Assembly (NCBI GenBank): GCA_015227615.1
Contig: JAALGZ010000001.1
Coordinates: 1,860,001 to 1,924,000, forward strand
Source of the DNA: Labyrinthula sp. Ha
Taxonomy: Eukaryota; Sar; Bigyra; Labyrinthulida; Labyrinthulaceae
Direction of reading: 5' to 3'
Length of the DNA stretch: 64,000 bases
The notes beneath the pieces are model-generated. The model saw only the letters and a list, made by a program, of their open reading frames with translations. It was not told the origin of the DNA and did not search any database. This document shows, piece by piece, positions 49,731 to 60,457 of the stretch; within the stretch, counting starts at the first letter, position 1, and the number at the start of each line of letters is the position of its first letter. The position numbers were made by a program, and so were the translations under genes.

Positions 49731-50230
49731 CTACCACGTATCTACTTTGTTTCCTTTATCATCTTTAGTGATCCGGGCATAGGTTTTCGTTGTTGGCTTC
49801 ACTAGATTCAGCAGTGCGTACGCTTCTCTTGTGCGGTTTTGCTCAAACAGGAGCTGTATTTTGCTAGCAGTTTCCATGTACCAGTTCCTTTTGTCTTTCC
49901 TTGCACTTCTTTTTACTGCTTTGGTGAGCTCCTTCCTTTCTCCCACTGTGGACGTATCCCAGAGTGAGTTCTTCCTTCGTAGCAGTTCTCATATTTGATC
50001 AGATGTTTCTTGTTATACCGTGTTCTTGCTCTGCTCAGGTACAAGATCTTTAATCAACTTTGGAACAATCTGCGTCAAGGCTTCGTAATCTCTTTCTTCC
50101 TCTTTTAAGTTTAGGAGCTCCGGAGTAATCTTGTGGTCTAGCTGTTGTGCAAGTTGTTTGTTCGAGAGAAGCTAGGAGAGGTCTTTCCGGGGCGTTTTTT
50201 CCCATCTTTTCTTGCCTCTTTGGAATTTTC
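49731..50230 (-). pseudogene. LINE linker between endonuclease and RT
   Basis: A charged helical stretch with KRSARKDKRNWYMETASKIQ, open from about 49990 to 49731. It is broken by a TAG just before the next segment and a TGA near 49996, probably once CGA. Further upstream the frame reads KKRWEKTPRKDLS and NLKEEERDYEALTQIVPKL. This is the usual place of the poorly conserved linker. Confidence 0.75.
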
Positions 50231-51067
50231 TCAGCTCCACCATAATGGCAACGTGATCGAACTTCTCTTTCTGCCAGATCCAGTTACTGATGTCTCGTCT
50301 TGGTCTGAACAGGTAAATCCTTTCTGGTTTGTTGGTGATGAAGAAGTCGATTTCCGATATCTTCGTATTATCATATCGGGAATAGAATGTTCCATGTTTT
50401 TCGCTCCCTTCTTCCCAGTTACATGCCCGTGATTAACAATCGAATACCCTTTAATCTTTAACCAATTTTCTAGTAGTTTTCCATTCGCATTGCTTCTTTT
50501 TGAGAACCCCAGCTTACCTTCCTTCTTCAGCGTCGTTCTACTCACTTGTGCATTGAAATCACCACCTAAAAGTAACGTCCTTCTCTTGTTCAGATTTCTC
50601 GTTACCACACTCAATTCTTTCAGGAACTCTCTGTAGGATTCTCTGCCTAGCCCACAGTGTGGAGCGTAGCAGTTCACTACATTAATCTTTTTCTTGCCGG
50701 TACCTTGGAGAACTACTTTCAGGATCCTGTCGCTAGTACTTTGAACTGTAGGAACGTTGCTAGCAAGTTCCTCAGCCAAGTAGGTCGCTACGCCTGCAGC
50801 TCCGGTAGGCGGTTTTGAGAAAAACCACTTACCTTTGCTGCTGCTGACTTTCACCCTTTCCGTTAACATCTTGTAGCCTGATTCGTGTAACTCTTGCAAC
50901 ATCAAAATTGACAGTTGCTGAGTTTTTTCTTCTAAAAGGTTAAGTTTTGTTGTAGTAAGACCGCCTACGTTCACAGAAACTACAAGTAGTCTCCGTTCAC
51001 GCCGGCTCGCACACTCTAGGCCCTCCGTGGAGGTCGAAGTCAAGCAGCTCCGTTGAGGTAAGGACAT
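50231..51067 (-). pseudogene. LINE apurinic-type endonuclease
   Basis: A 278-codon frame with APE-type endonuclease motifs: LLVVSVNVGGL (N-terminal Asn), LSILMLQELH (metal-binding Glu), INVVNCYAPH, RTLLLGGDFNAQ (catalytic DFN) and SIPDMIIRR. The terminal SDH-type motif is displaced by a frameshift: the next frame reads WQKEKFDHVAIMVEL. This domain nicks target DNA to prime reverse transcription. The initiator is unclear. Confidence 0.9.
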
Positions 51068-51307
51068 ATAACTGTTTTTCTTGCTTCTTGCCCAAAATTT
51101 TGTTGGATTGTGCTTTCTGAATTTACTATGCCATACTTGGCCATTTCAAAATTGAGCCAATGGATTGCCGCGTGTAAAAAAATAATACCCTGCAACATGT
51201 AATTTGTTGCTCTTGTATTTCTCTGAATTATATTTTGGGAAATTTCGAAAAAATTCAAAAAAAATTACAGGAGTCGAACACCCCTGAGCGAAAAGAATCA
51301 TTTCCTC

Positions 51308-52244
51308 ATGGTTGAGGATCAAAATGATGGGGAAATCTCAAAGGAGCCAACTGAACACCTCGAAACCATATTGAACTGTTCATAATTTTATATTTTAATT
51401 TTTAGCTTTTGTGGGTTTATCAACTTCCAAAGGATACTTTGTTTCTCTAGATGGAGTATATGGAATCCCAGAAAGCGAAGTTCTGAAGACAAGTTGGAAA
51501 AAGCTTAAAGAACAAGAATCCATAAAGAAAGAAAACTTTGAGGAAGAAATTGAAGAATCTGTTGAGATAGATATGGAAAACTTGCCAATAACTTTGCGAC
51601 CTGATAATGTCAGGCGCAGACAAAAAGAAGTTAAATACAAGAAATACAAAATTTATCTTTCTGAAAAGGATTTTCTTTGGCTTCAAAAAGAACAAAAAAA
51701 AGAAGATTTTTCATGGAAACATATTTCCAAAGAACTTTTCAAATATAAAAAGAGTTTCTTACGAACAGATGTGGACATTGATAAAAGCTTTTTGGCTGCT
51801 TTTAACTCTAGAGAAAATTCAGATGCAGATTTTGATGTTTTCAAAGCATTTGTGAAAAAAGAGAAAGAAAGCAAAACAATAAAATGGACAAAAGAAGAAA
51901 ATGAAATTTTAAAGTTAGGGATAAGTATTTTTGATGATGATTTTTCTGAAATTGCCGAATTTTTAGAAGAGGTGAAAAAAAAGCAGCCAGAACAATTTAA
52001 GTTTACAACACCAAAAAATAGAGATCAATGCCAGAAAAGATCGACTAAAATATTTGGAACTAAAGGGAAAAAATGGACTGAAGAAGAAATAAGCAAGTTA
52101 AAAAAGCTATTTGAAATATATAAGAACGAGAAATCAAGATATATTTTAATCTCTCGTCATTTTCCTAATCTTTCTGTTGATCAATGTAAAGATAAACTTT
52201 TTCACATATGGAAAACTAACAAACCCAAAAATTTAAAAAATTGA
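51308..52244 (+). CDS. SANT/Myb-like DNA-binding protein, 302 aa
   Basis: Exon 1 (51308-51377) begins at ATG with MVEDQNDGE. A 28-nt intron (51378-51405, donor GTTCAT, acceptor TTTTAG) joins it to exon 2 (51406-52244), for 302 codons plus stop. The first half is charged (KKENFEEEIEESVEID) and carries a helical LSEKDFLWLQKEQKKEDFSW segment. Two SANT/Myb-type repeats follow: residues about 182-241, starting KWTKEENEILKLG, and about 244-293, starting KWTEEEISKLKKLF and ending CKDKLFHIW. Such repeats bind DNA or chromatin; a transcription or telomere factor is possible but cannot be chosen. Codon use is extremely A-rich and the protein is Lys/Glu-rich. The 5' side abuts a LINE insertion on the opposite strand. 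Confidence 0.85.
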
Positions 52245-53595
52245 GCCATTTTAACATATTATTTTTTTTTAGAAACTTTTAAAAGTATCTCAAAATATAA
52301 CAGAAAATGTGTTTCAAACTCTTTTAGAGTTACACAAAATTAAGGACTAGTAAAGCTTATATTTCATACAGACAAATCATATTCAGTCAAAATAACCTGC
52401 TTAATTTATAATAAGTACCAATTCCATTTAAATAAGGTTCACTTTCGAACCATCGACGAAATTCATAAATACCAAGCAAGAATGAAATTTTACCCAAGAC
52501 AACTGCGATATTTCTTAAAATAGCTTAAATGTTTAACCTCTCCTTGCATGAACCTATATTTTCAGTGTTGCTTTAGATATGTCTAATGATTATTTCCTGC
52601 GAGTTAAATCATCTCCAGACAACCTGAAAAAAAATTATGGAGCTACAGTGTTCAGTTTTCGCTAATAAGTTGCTTTTAATATGCATAGATATTATTATTA
52701 GCACTTATTAGTTTATTTCTTCATCGGGAGGTAGATTTTTTGAACTTTGGACTGAGGATAGATTTTTTAATATAACTATTATAATAGCTCATGTTTGTAA
52801 AATGTAGGAATTGAAAAGTTTAAACACAAAGTCTGTAGAGAAATACATACAAAAAACTTTAAATGACAAAAGCATAAAATTATATTATTGATCTAGGAAA
52901 GGAATCTTTCTTCAAGATGAGCAAGAGGGATTAATTACGAAAAAGAAGTTGAAAAAGGTTTATAAAGAAATATAATTGCGAGAAACGGAGCAGAGCATTT
53001 TTTTGAGGCTGATATTATACCTGAACTATTAATAGAGAAAAAAGAGTGACGAAGAGGTTTTCTTAATATGATGTAAACAAAATCAAATATCTCAAGATGA
53101 GTTGTTAAGGTAAACTGGGAAGTTTATGCAAGCGAGTATTTTTTTTTAGGTATACTATGTGGAAAGTATAATTGTTTTCTTCAAGTTTTATGGACATATT
53201 GAATAAGGATGTCTAGATTAAATACAACAAAGTCCAATACCCTTAGAAATATATCAAGCTCTTTATTTCTCTCTATATACTTATTATTTTATATTAAAAG
53301 TTCAAATAGGAAGAGTATTATAAAAGAAGAAATATAGTTAAATAGAAAAGTTGACAAAATAATTATGATAAGTTTGCTGCAGTTTAATGTCAAGCAACTA
53401 AAAAGAAGTCAACATAAATCTGTGGAAGTTTCTTTACAAATATTCAAGAGTATTTCATGCACAAAGCTGCAATATTATAGAAACACTATTGAGTACAATA
53501 AAATAGTTTTTGTTTATAAACAAAATAAAGCTATTGAAAAGATACCATAGAAAAAGTATAATTGATATAAATTTATTAGTTAGTCCAACTTTGAC
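52245..53595. other. Intergenic, possible decayed coding fragment
   Basis: AT-rich. Around 52905-53130 the plus strand reads protein-like pieces between stops (GIFLQDEQEGLITKKKLKKV, then LRETEQSIFLRL), which suggests a decayed gene or an intron-rich exon group. I cannot join them. The remainder holds nothing recognisable. Confidence 0.35.
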
Positions 53596-54463
53596 TTATT
53601 CGAAAAGGTCATCTAAATGGCCTGTTATAGATAAACTCAACCACAACACACCAATAACAAATGCAATAGTTGCGCTGAAGATTTTCACAAAGGCATGAAT
53701 TTTATTTTCACTACAAGATCCACAAGCTAAGTATTCAGATCTCTTGGTTAACTCACCATAGGCAGCAGCAAATAAACCCATAACAAGAATAGAGGTTAAG
53801 CAAAAAGCAGTCAAATAAAGAACACTTTTTCTTGTATCATCCAATAATATTGCTGGAATTACACCTAAAACTCCTCCCGGACCTGCAACTCCATGAATTA
53901 TGCCAATTCCCATCGCAATTATTTTATGTTTAAGTCCTTTGTTATTTTCTTCTTCAACTTCATCCTCTTGAATTAAAGGTTGAGCAATTTCTTCAGCAGG
54001 TGGATTTTTATTCTCAGCAGTTTCTTCATCAACGTGTTCGTGAAAAACAGAACCAATATCTTGAATTTTTGTTGTTTTATTTCTGGATTTATATATCTCA
54101 AAGTATGAGTACAAACCTAGGAGAATCATAAACACTCCCACCATAGGTTCACCAATCTCTCCAAAAGTATCTAGATTAACAAGATCTGTTAAGAAAAGCA
54201 CTGCAGTTAATATTAAGCCAATACTGTGTCCAAATCCCCATTGAATTCCAGTAAAAAAAGCTTTGTATGAATTTCCAGCAGAAAGTGTCACTAAAGAAGT
54301 TTACAAGAACAGGTTGTGAAATACCCAAGGCAGCGAGATGATCAGGTCCAGCCAACACGTGAACTATTCCAAGAAGTATTCCTGTTGTGATAAGAGTTCC
54401 TAAAGATGCATCTTCGCCAATAATAAATTCATCTTCCTCATGAGCTGATGCTTTTATTGTCAT
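53596..54463 (-). CDS. UreH/NicO-type nickel transporter, 277 aa
   Basis: Exons 54463-54325 and 54290-53596 join across a 34-nt intron (donor GTATTT, acceptor TTTAG) to give 277 codons plus stop from the ATG at 54463. The family moves Ni2+ or Co2+ across membranes. Its plant, algal and fungal members supply urease. Seen: LLGIVHVLAGPDHLAALVTL (metal-binding His and Asp-His, with the intron falling within Val), then IQWGFGHSIGLIL with another membrane-embedded His. A charged loop with HEHVDEE and acidic residues follows, then GIGIIHGVAGPGGVLGVIP and two further hydrophobic segments ending in LWLSLSITGHLDDLF. About six to seven membrane helices are visible. The organelle or plasma-membrane location is unknown. 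The obvious partner is UreG at 4251-5126. Confidence 0.9.
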
Positions 54464-55158
54464 TTCTTTTTGTTGGATCTTTTCTAGTCTATCTTATTTT
54501 AGGATGGTTTAAGTAAATTTTGGGCAATATATGACAAATTACAGATAATTTCATCTTTGGGCGTAAAGTTTGAAGTTTGACTGAATATATCTATGAAGAT
54601 GAATATTGAAGGAATAGGTTTTTCATAACACTGGAATTATTTACTCGACTTTTCTCATTGGCGGAATTAGAAATTTCCAAAATCAAATTTCAAAATAAAT
54701 GCAATCAAACCAACAAAATAGGAAATCTTTATCAAGATTGTGAAAGCGCGAAGTTCAGGCACAAGAAAAGAAGAAATGACACTAAAAACTTTATCAACCT
54801 AATTGATCTTTACCGTTCTATGTATTTAAACAAAAATTGTATTATGTTTTAGTAAATTCAAAGATTTTGAGGTTGGGTGTTTTTTGTTCAAGGATTGAAA
54901 AAAAGGTATATCAATTTGAAAAGGTTTGCTCAATCAAAAACGGAGTTTGGTTTGAAGGGTTTTTCTGTTTGGAAAAAAATCATTTCTCAAATAAGAAACC
55001 GGTTTGGAAACGAATGGGGTTTAGGGTGAGCGGTTGGAAAAATATATATATTTATATGAATAAGGTTCAAGGAAAAAATTATGTGTATGTTTCTTATTAG
55101 TTCACGATCCTAGGTTTAAGCGCGCTTGATTCTTTTCAACCCTATCCTTAAAGTTTCA
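54464..55158. other. Intergenic, nothing recognised
   Basis: About 0.7 kb between the transporter start and the 3' end of the next minus-strand gene. Two plus-strand ORFs of 64 and 87 codons show no family features and start at non-ATG or overlapping positions, so I treat them as chance. Promoter elements of the transporter must lie in the first part. Confidence 0.45.
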
Positions 55159-55813
55159 CTATTCCTTACCTGGTGGTTCTTTGTTCAATGCTGGTTCTGG
55201 ACTCATATCTGCTACATGCTCAACTTCTTTTTCATAGAAAACCCCATCCGGATTATTAAGAAGTGATTTACGCATCATTCTAATGGCTGCAAAAGTTTAT
55301 TACCAACCCTCGATTGATTGAGATGCCTCACTGTATGGCAGCTTGCACTCAGGCATCATTTTGAAGTATTTACTTGCAGGTTTAGTTGGTGCCTTATCCT
55401 TAGCAGATTTATTGAAGTAGAACTCGAACTTTCCACCTCTGGCGTGACAACAATGACCACGTTGGACCAATTCCTCCCTGATACTATCTCTTGAACCCTC
55501 TTTGTTTTTCCTTGTTTTCAACATCTCACGTTTGATCAAAGATTTGTTATACACGATTCCTGGAAATATCCTCTGAAGAGCTAGTTCTGCTGCAGCCATT
55601 AAAGTTTCGGCTCTACCTAATGTATGTAAGCATCCAAGTTCAGCTTCTGTTAAATTAGTTAAGTACTTGTTTACTGTTGAGATCTTTCTAAAGTTAAATC
55701 CAATGTATTCCAACTTAATTACCTGAAAGATGTAAACTTTCTTCTTTAAATCAAACTTAAGATTAACTTCAAAAGAACAATTTCTCGAACCAATACCAAC
55801 AATCTTATCTCTT
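55159..55813 (-). CDS. Small protein with possible Alba-like region; 5' end unresolved
   Basis: The core frame runs from about 55813 to 55300 on the minus strand. It appears to splice over a short intron (21 nt from GTTGGT, or 45 nt from GTGAGG, both ending TTGCAG) to a last exon ending at 55159 (RMMRKSLLNNPDGVFYEKEV...PPGKE). The segment TNLTEAELGCLHTLGRAETL with the following MAAAELALQRI resembles the central strand and helix of Alba nucleic-acid-binding proteins. This is judged by eye only. The C-terminal half is basic, with KREMLKTRKNKEGSRD and GKFEFYFNKSAKDK. No ATG is found for the first exon. Upstream, the same frame continues sensibly across a TGA near 55814. The locus is therefore either a gene with an unrecognised 5' exon or a pseudogene. 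Confidence 0.5.
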
Positions 55814-56128
55814 TGTAACTTAACTACTTCAATTCAAATTTTTTTCAAAGCTTCTGACTTCGTAAAGTAGTGTAATGACCTCTTTGCAGTCTTAAAGCGT
55901 CCTTCAACGTAGTTTTGAAGTGTTTCCAATATTTATTTTGCAGAACTAGAGCTCTTTAATAACCAACCTTAGTCTAGATAAAATTTTTTCGTTGGTGTTT
56001 AACTTTTTTTGCGTTTTTTTCCTAGCAATTTTTGTCAAATTTTGGTTTTTCTTCGTATCCTTTCGGTACAAATTTTGAATTAGTATGCCCTTCCTGTTCC
56101 TATACGAGTTCCATTTCCGTTCAGTCAA
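55814..56128 (-). pseudogene. Possible upstream coding remnant
   Basis: The minus strand reads TLQNYVEGRFKTAKRSLHYF then TKSEALKKI, a TGA, and then the frame of the next locus. Further upstream, 56128-55946 is a Lys-rich frame. The coherent reading across the stop suggests these belong to one decayed or intron-split gene with the 55159-55813 locus. A TACTAAT branch-site-like motif occurs near 56085. Confidence 0.3.
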
Positions 56129-57204
56129 AATTCAGACTATGAATTTCAAAGCAAATTGGCCAATCAAAATAAAGTCGAGTCAATAACTCCGGAGTCAAAA
56201 AAAAACCTATCCCAATAGTGAATGCTAAAACTTAAGGCACAAGTCAATGTTTATTGTCTATAAAACCACAGTGTATATGCCTAGCTCTAGCCAAAGCTCT
56301 TTTCTATTGTATGTAGGTATTGAATTTGACTTATTGATAATTTATTAGCAAGAATTTTCCTCATATTTTTATTATTGATTTATTCTTATAATTTCTCAAC
56401 CAGTTTAATTTATTATTGATACTCATTTGATAATGAGAATAAAATCAGAATCTGTGGATAAAGATGAAACTCATAATCCAAAATCTTTTGTTGATAATCA
56501 GAATCATGACAATTATCAAATAACTGTTGAAAAATGTTAACAAATTCGATGCCTAGTCATAAATTCAGAAACTTTTAGGAAAATCATTAAGAGTCGTAAT
56601 TTGCTAGTGAGTATGAGCTAAGCAATTGTGTTGAAGAAATTAAAGTGTTCCGTTTGGAAAAAAGTTAGATCCCATTTCATTGTCCAGATCAATGGCAAGG
56701 GTACTCGGCAAAGACTGAAAGATTCGAAAAGTACCAACATATGACTTGGTGTATATTAATAGATCACGGTGTTCTATTTTTTCGTTCTTACAACTGCTAG
56801 GAAGCTGAAAACCTAGGGATGTCACTTGTCTCCAAGTTATTATTTCTAATGATAGTTTTTGGTTTATTAGCATTCAGCTTAGGAAGAATGTAAGAAAACT
56901 ACACTATGTCAGTATATTGTTTTCTTCATATTGACCTTTGATTCCTTATAGAAAGTTACGACTCCCAGCTCAGATAAGTGAAAACAATAACTCAAGGGAA
57001 CTTGTTCTATTTCTGAATTTGTAGCAACTCTGTGTCACAGAGAGTTACGATGAAATTAAAAACTTTACTACAGAGTTAGGTAATAGTAAACAGTTAAGTG
57101 TTAGTAGCTTCAACAGAATTGAATCTAGAAAAATTGCTCGAGTTTAGAATTAGCCTTCTACTTAGCACAGTTAAATGAGAGAATGGTTACTACCAAAGAT
57201 TTGG

Positions 57205-57257
57205 TATTGGAAAAATAGAAAGTATATTGGAAAAATAGAAAGTATATTGGAAAAATA
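57205..57257. repeat. 20-bp tandem repeat, 2.65 copies
   Basis: The unit TATTGGAAAAATAGAAAGTA is repeated exactly twice and followed by a partial third copy. It is perfect, so it is likely young or maintained. Confidence 0.9.
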
Positions 57258-57999
57258 ATAGGTTTTGCAATGGCGCGAGTAAAGTCAAAAGCCTTATTTA
57301 TTGAAAATTATCCATAATAATCCCAAGGTGTAAATAATTATGTGGATCAACTTTCATTGTTAAAATCGAAAAATGTCTTCAAATGATGAAGTAACACGAT
57401 TGAGTTTACAACTCCTAGTATACTCCACATCTTTTTAACTCCATTCCCAGTATCCGCTTAAGGTCGTATACTTATCTGGAATTCTAAATTCATGATGCTC
57501 TAGACCTTCAAGGACATGGTTCATCTATAAGCTTTTTCATAACCGAGAAAGCTCAGCGGGTCACATGATTCTCTTTTTTTCTGGCCCAATAATTAGTTAA
57601 TTCTCTATTGAAAATACATCATCATGCTGCTTGGATAATCAGTGTGCATGGAAGACTCAATTCGCTAAGACGTCTTGCTTCCCAAATGTAGCAATCATAG
57701 TAAGACCAGGGGGAATACAATGCTTTTGGTATCATGTAATCCATTCAAACATCTTAAGGAAATTAAGCCTCACACAATACAATTGATATTACATCTTTCC
57801 TGTGATACTTTGTTTTTAGATTTTTGGTTTTTTCTCACTTCACCATTTTAAAGAAACGGGTTGAATCACTATTCTAAATCATTAGCTTGTTTCACTGAAA
57901 TGTGAATCTCGCTTATACCTTTAGACTACTAACAATACATACAAATGGTGTAATCTTACCAGAATAGCTTGGAAATATACTCTGGTAATATTAAAGATC

Positions 58000-58600
58000 C
58001 TCATCGATGCTAGATGTCTGTGATTAATGTGAATAGCATAGTGGAACATATTGTTCAACGAAATTACTTGAGAAGAATGTCGTGTCGGTGTGATTCCCAA
58101 TTTCTTGCTGAGGTCTGAATAAAGTTCTTAAGAAAGCTACCCAATGACTGAAAAATCTCACAGAGCAGTTGAAGGATTACTAGGATGCTATGAAAATCTT
58201 AGCAGGAAATGGATAATGTCGTTCATTAACAGATTCCCTTAGTCAATGAAATATCATAATATACCATTTCCGCACCTCTACCAAAATGAAAGTAAATTCG
58301 GGATCAAGCATTGATCTTGTTGACGGACTCCATTTTTAGATTTTTGAGTTCATAAGTAAAGTTGCCAAAGACCATCAAAACTAGAAGCAAAATGGGTATT
58401 GTAATACCATGAAGAAAAATCTAGAGTTTTTTCATAGGTATTGTTGAGGTTTTATGAAGCATGTTGAGAACAAACGAATACATTCAAACATTCATTATGC
58501 TAAACTTTGATAAGCTCCATAATTGTTTAGGTCTCTCACCGCTTTCATGATTTAGATTGAGAGAGAGAATTCACAATTTCTTAACGAGAAATTTTGGCAG
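58000..58600 (+). repeat. Ancient repeat copy B (paired with 38.1-38.7 kb)
   Basis: The counterpart of 38060-38660, same orientation, with matched anchors at AAATTCGGGATCAAGCATTG (58294) and AACGAGAAATTTTGG (58583). A surviving coding-like piece reads RKWIMSFINRFP upstream of the first anchor. Stops occur in all frames. It is probably a TE fossil. Confidence 0.6.
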
Positions 58601-60457
58601 ATCGCATCCATTGTGCCATTTCAGTTCTTTGCGGAAGAGGTCTTTATGGATCCATTACAATTGGGTTCAATTATCCTTTCTTAGCGCTTTGTCCTCCTCT
58701 AAAAATATAAAATAGATGTGTTGCGCCGGAGTCTTCACAATAGATCTTATCGTGACAGATATTCGTAGCAACGATTTATCTGTGAAAAAGTAAAGTGCAG
58801 AAAACCCTAAAGTCTTTATTAAAATTTAGCCAGATTTGTTACAAGAATAAAGTTAATCTACGGAAGCTGCTTCATTCTTTTTGCTGATGATTCATCGTTT
58901 AGCAACCACAACAGACATCATCTTAATTGAACTGGAGCTCTAGCTCTACTACTCTGCACCTTGTCGTGGTTGTTATGCATTAAGAATGTAATGTCAATTA
59001 GGTAAAAAGTATTCATATACATTAAAGAAGCTTCATCAAATAACATGATGCTACCAATGATAAAAACTTGTTCCTACAGAAAAACCTGTTAAGTCAGGCT
59101 TAGTGATGTCCTTCTAAGCTTTCGAACCAGGAGTTCTATTGGTAATCTTTCCCAACACTTTCAATTCTAGGTTCTTCTTTCTCGATTTTCCACCGAGGGT
59201 CGAGACAAATTTATTGTCGCCACAGATATTTCAGGATTCTGCCCCATCTTGTACGCTTTCACTCTATTTAAACAGTGTGAGCCTGACTTGTACAACATAA
59301 AATGTTTTAAGATTTATAATTTTAACCATAGGAAAGAATTCCAAAGCATTATGAATTCTTTGTGACGATTCCGGATTCTGTTTTTCAATGTGTTCCTGGA
59401 AGTGCTTTTCAGAAAGGGTTTGGCAATGATATCAATACAAAATTTTTGGAATCCCTAAAATTACAGATTCTGATTTAGGTCTTTTAGATTAAATGAAATA
59501 AGGATTACTTGTATTGACTCTTCTGACCATCAACTATTGAATCTCACACGCGACGCAAAAACTCTTTCTAACAACTTCATCTACTTGACATTTATGATTT
59601 AGTGCTCTCTGTAAGTTAATTTTCTTCGTTAATAACTTCAATCAAGGTACGTGGCACAAGAATATTTTGTTAAGGCTACTTTCCCTCAGTTGCACCGAAA
59701 GAATATTTTACAGGTGAAATCTTGCTACGCTAAAATGACAGATTTTTCATAGGATGAGAAGCCTAGTAGATCGAATCTGTTTCTTCTATTAACTCTTAGA
59801 TGGATTCTTTCTAATTTACATGTGGAAGCTGAGTATTCCTATATTCAAAATGAAGAAAAAGATTCACAAGATACTTAGGCGATGATTGAGAATTCACGTT
59901 GAGTGCTCACTCTAACTTAGAGGAAGTTTCCAAGGCCTTGAGTGAGTCTGAGTAGGTCTTGATACCAGACTGAGTGAGGAATGACTTCCAGAATGAAGAA
60001 ATGACTGAGGAAATCTAAAGGTTCTCAATGATGAACTTATTTAGGAAATAAAGTTTCATGATTTAGTCTTCAGAATCCTGAAAACTTTAAAGTTTTGCAA
60101 TAAGTTTGAGGATCCCCAGTTTCTCGATAAGGAATTTTCCTCACCCTGCACCCCTACAATAATTTCAAGACAGCAAAGTTCCTAAAAGAACAGAGTTTCT
60201 GGCAACGGTGAAAGTAGCCTTAAGTAAGGTTAAAAGTATTGCTTGAAGCCTTTACTCGGACAGCTTCACTTTTTATTTTTCTGTATACGGGAAAGAATGT
60301 AAGAAACTTATAAATTAAACCTAACTAAAGTGAGAAAATGAAACATCATATAGAAAGATGGTTAACAAACACGGAGAGCAACTTTTTCTTTTTTATAGTT
60401 GGAAAAAAATAATCAATCATGAGCATCAAAAATTTAAACTTCAACACAACCTTCATT

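Larger units (their letters stand above)
47019..51080 (-). mobile_element. Decayed APE-type non-LTR retrotransposon (LINE)
   Basis: A minus-strand element reading, from high to low coordinates: an apurinic-type endonuclease (about 51000-50240), a linker, the reverse transcriptase (about 49730-48500) and a C-terminal region to 47751. A non-coding 3' part then runs toward a (GTTA)5 run at 47019-47038, which is (TAAC)5 in element orientation and resembles the short tandem tails of many LINEs. The coding part has one frameshift near 50260 and at least five single nonsense codons, all else in one frame. No ORF1 is found upstream, so the copy is probably 5'-truncated. The 5' limit is uncertain. The copy ends close to the start of the SANT gene at 51308. 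Confidence 0.9.
56129..60457. other. Intergenic, decayed repeats, no gene
   Basis: About 4.3 kb without a credible gene. It contains the 20-bp tandem repeat at 57205-57257 and repeat copy B at 58000-58600. Several stretches (58.0-60.2 kb) look like old coding DNA riddled with stops, as expected for a fossil TE, but I could not identify the family. Confidence 0.5.

Noticed and set aside
51266-51290. tRNA T-loop-like GTTCGACTC on the minus strand
   Set aside because: No 5-bp T stem, acceptor stem or anticodon arm can be formed around it, and it overlaps the leader of the SANT gene.
55300-55713. Start of the 55-kb gene at codon TTG 55713
   Set aside because: The frame is open further upstream and non-ATG initiation is unlikely. 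An undetected exon or pseudogenisation explains it better.
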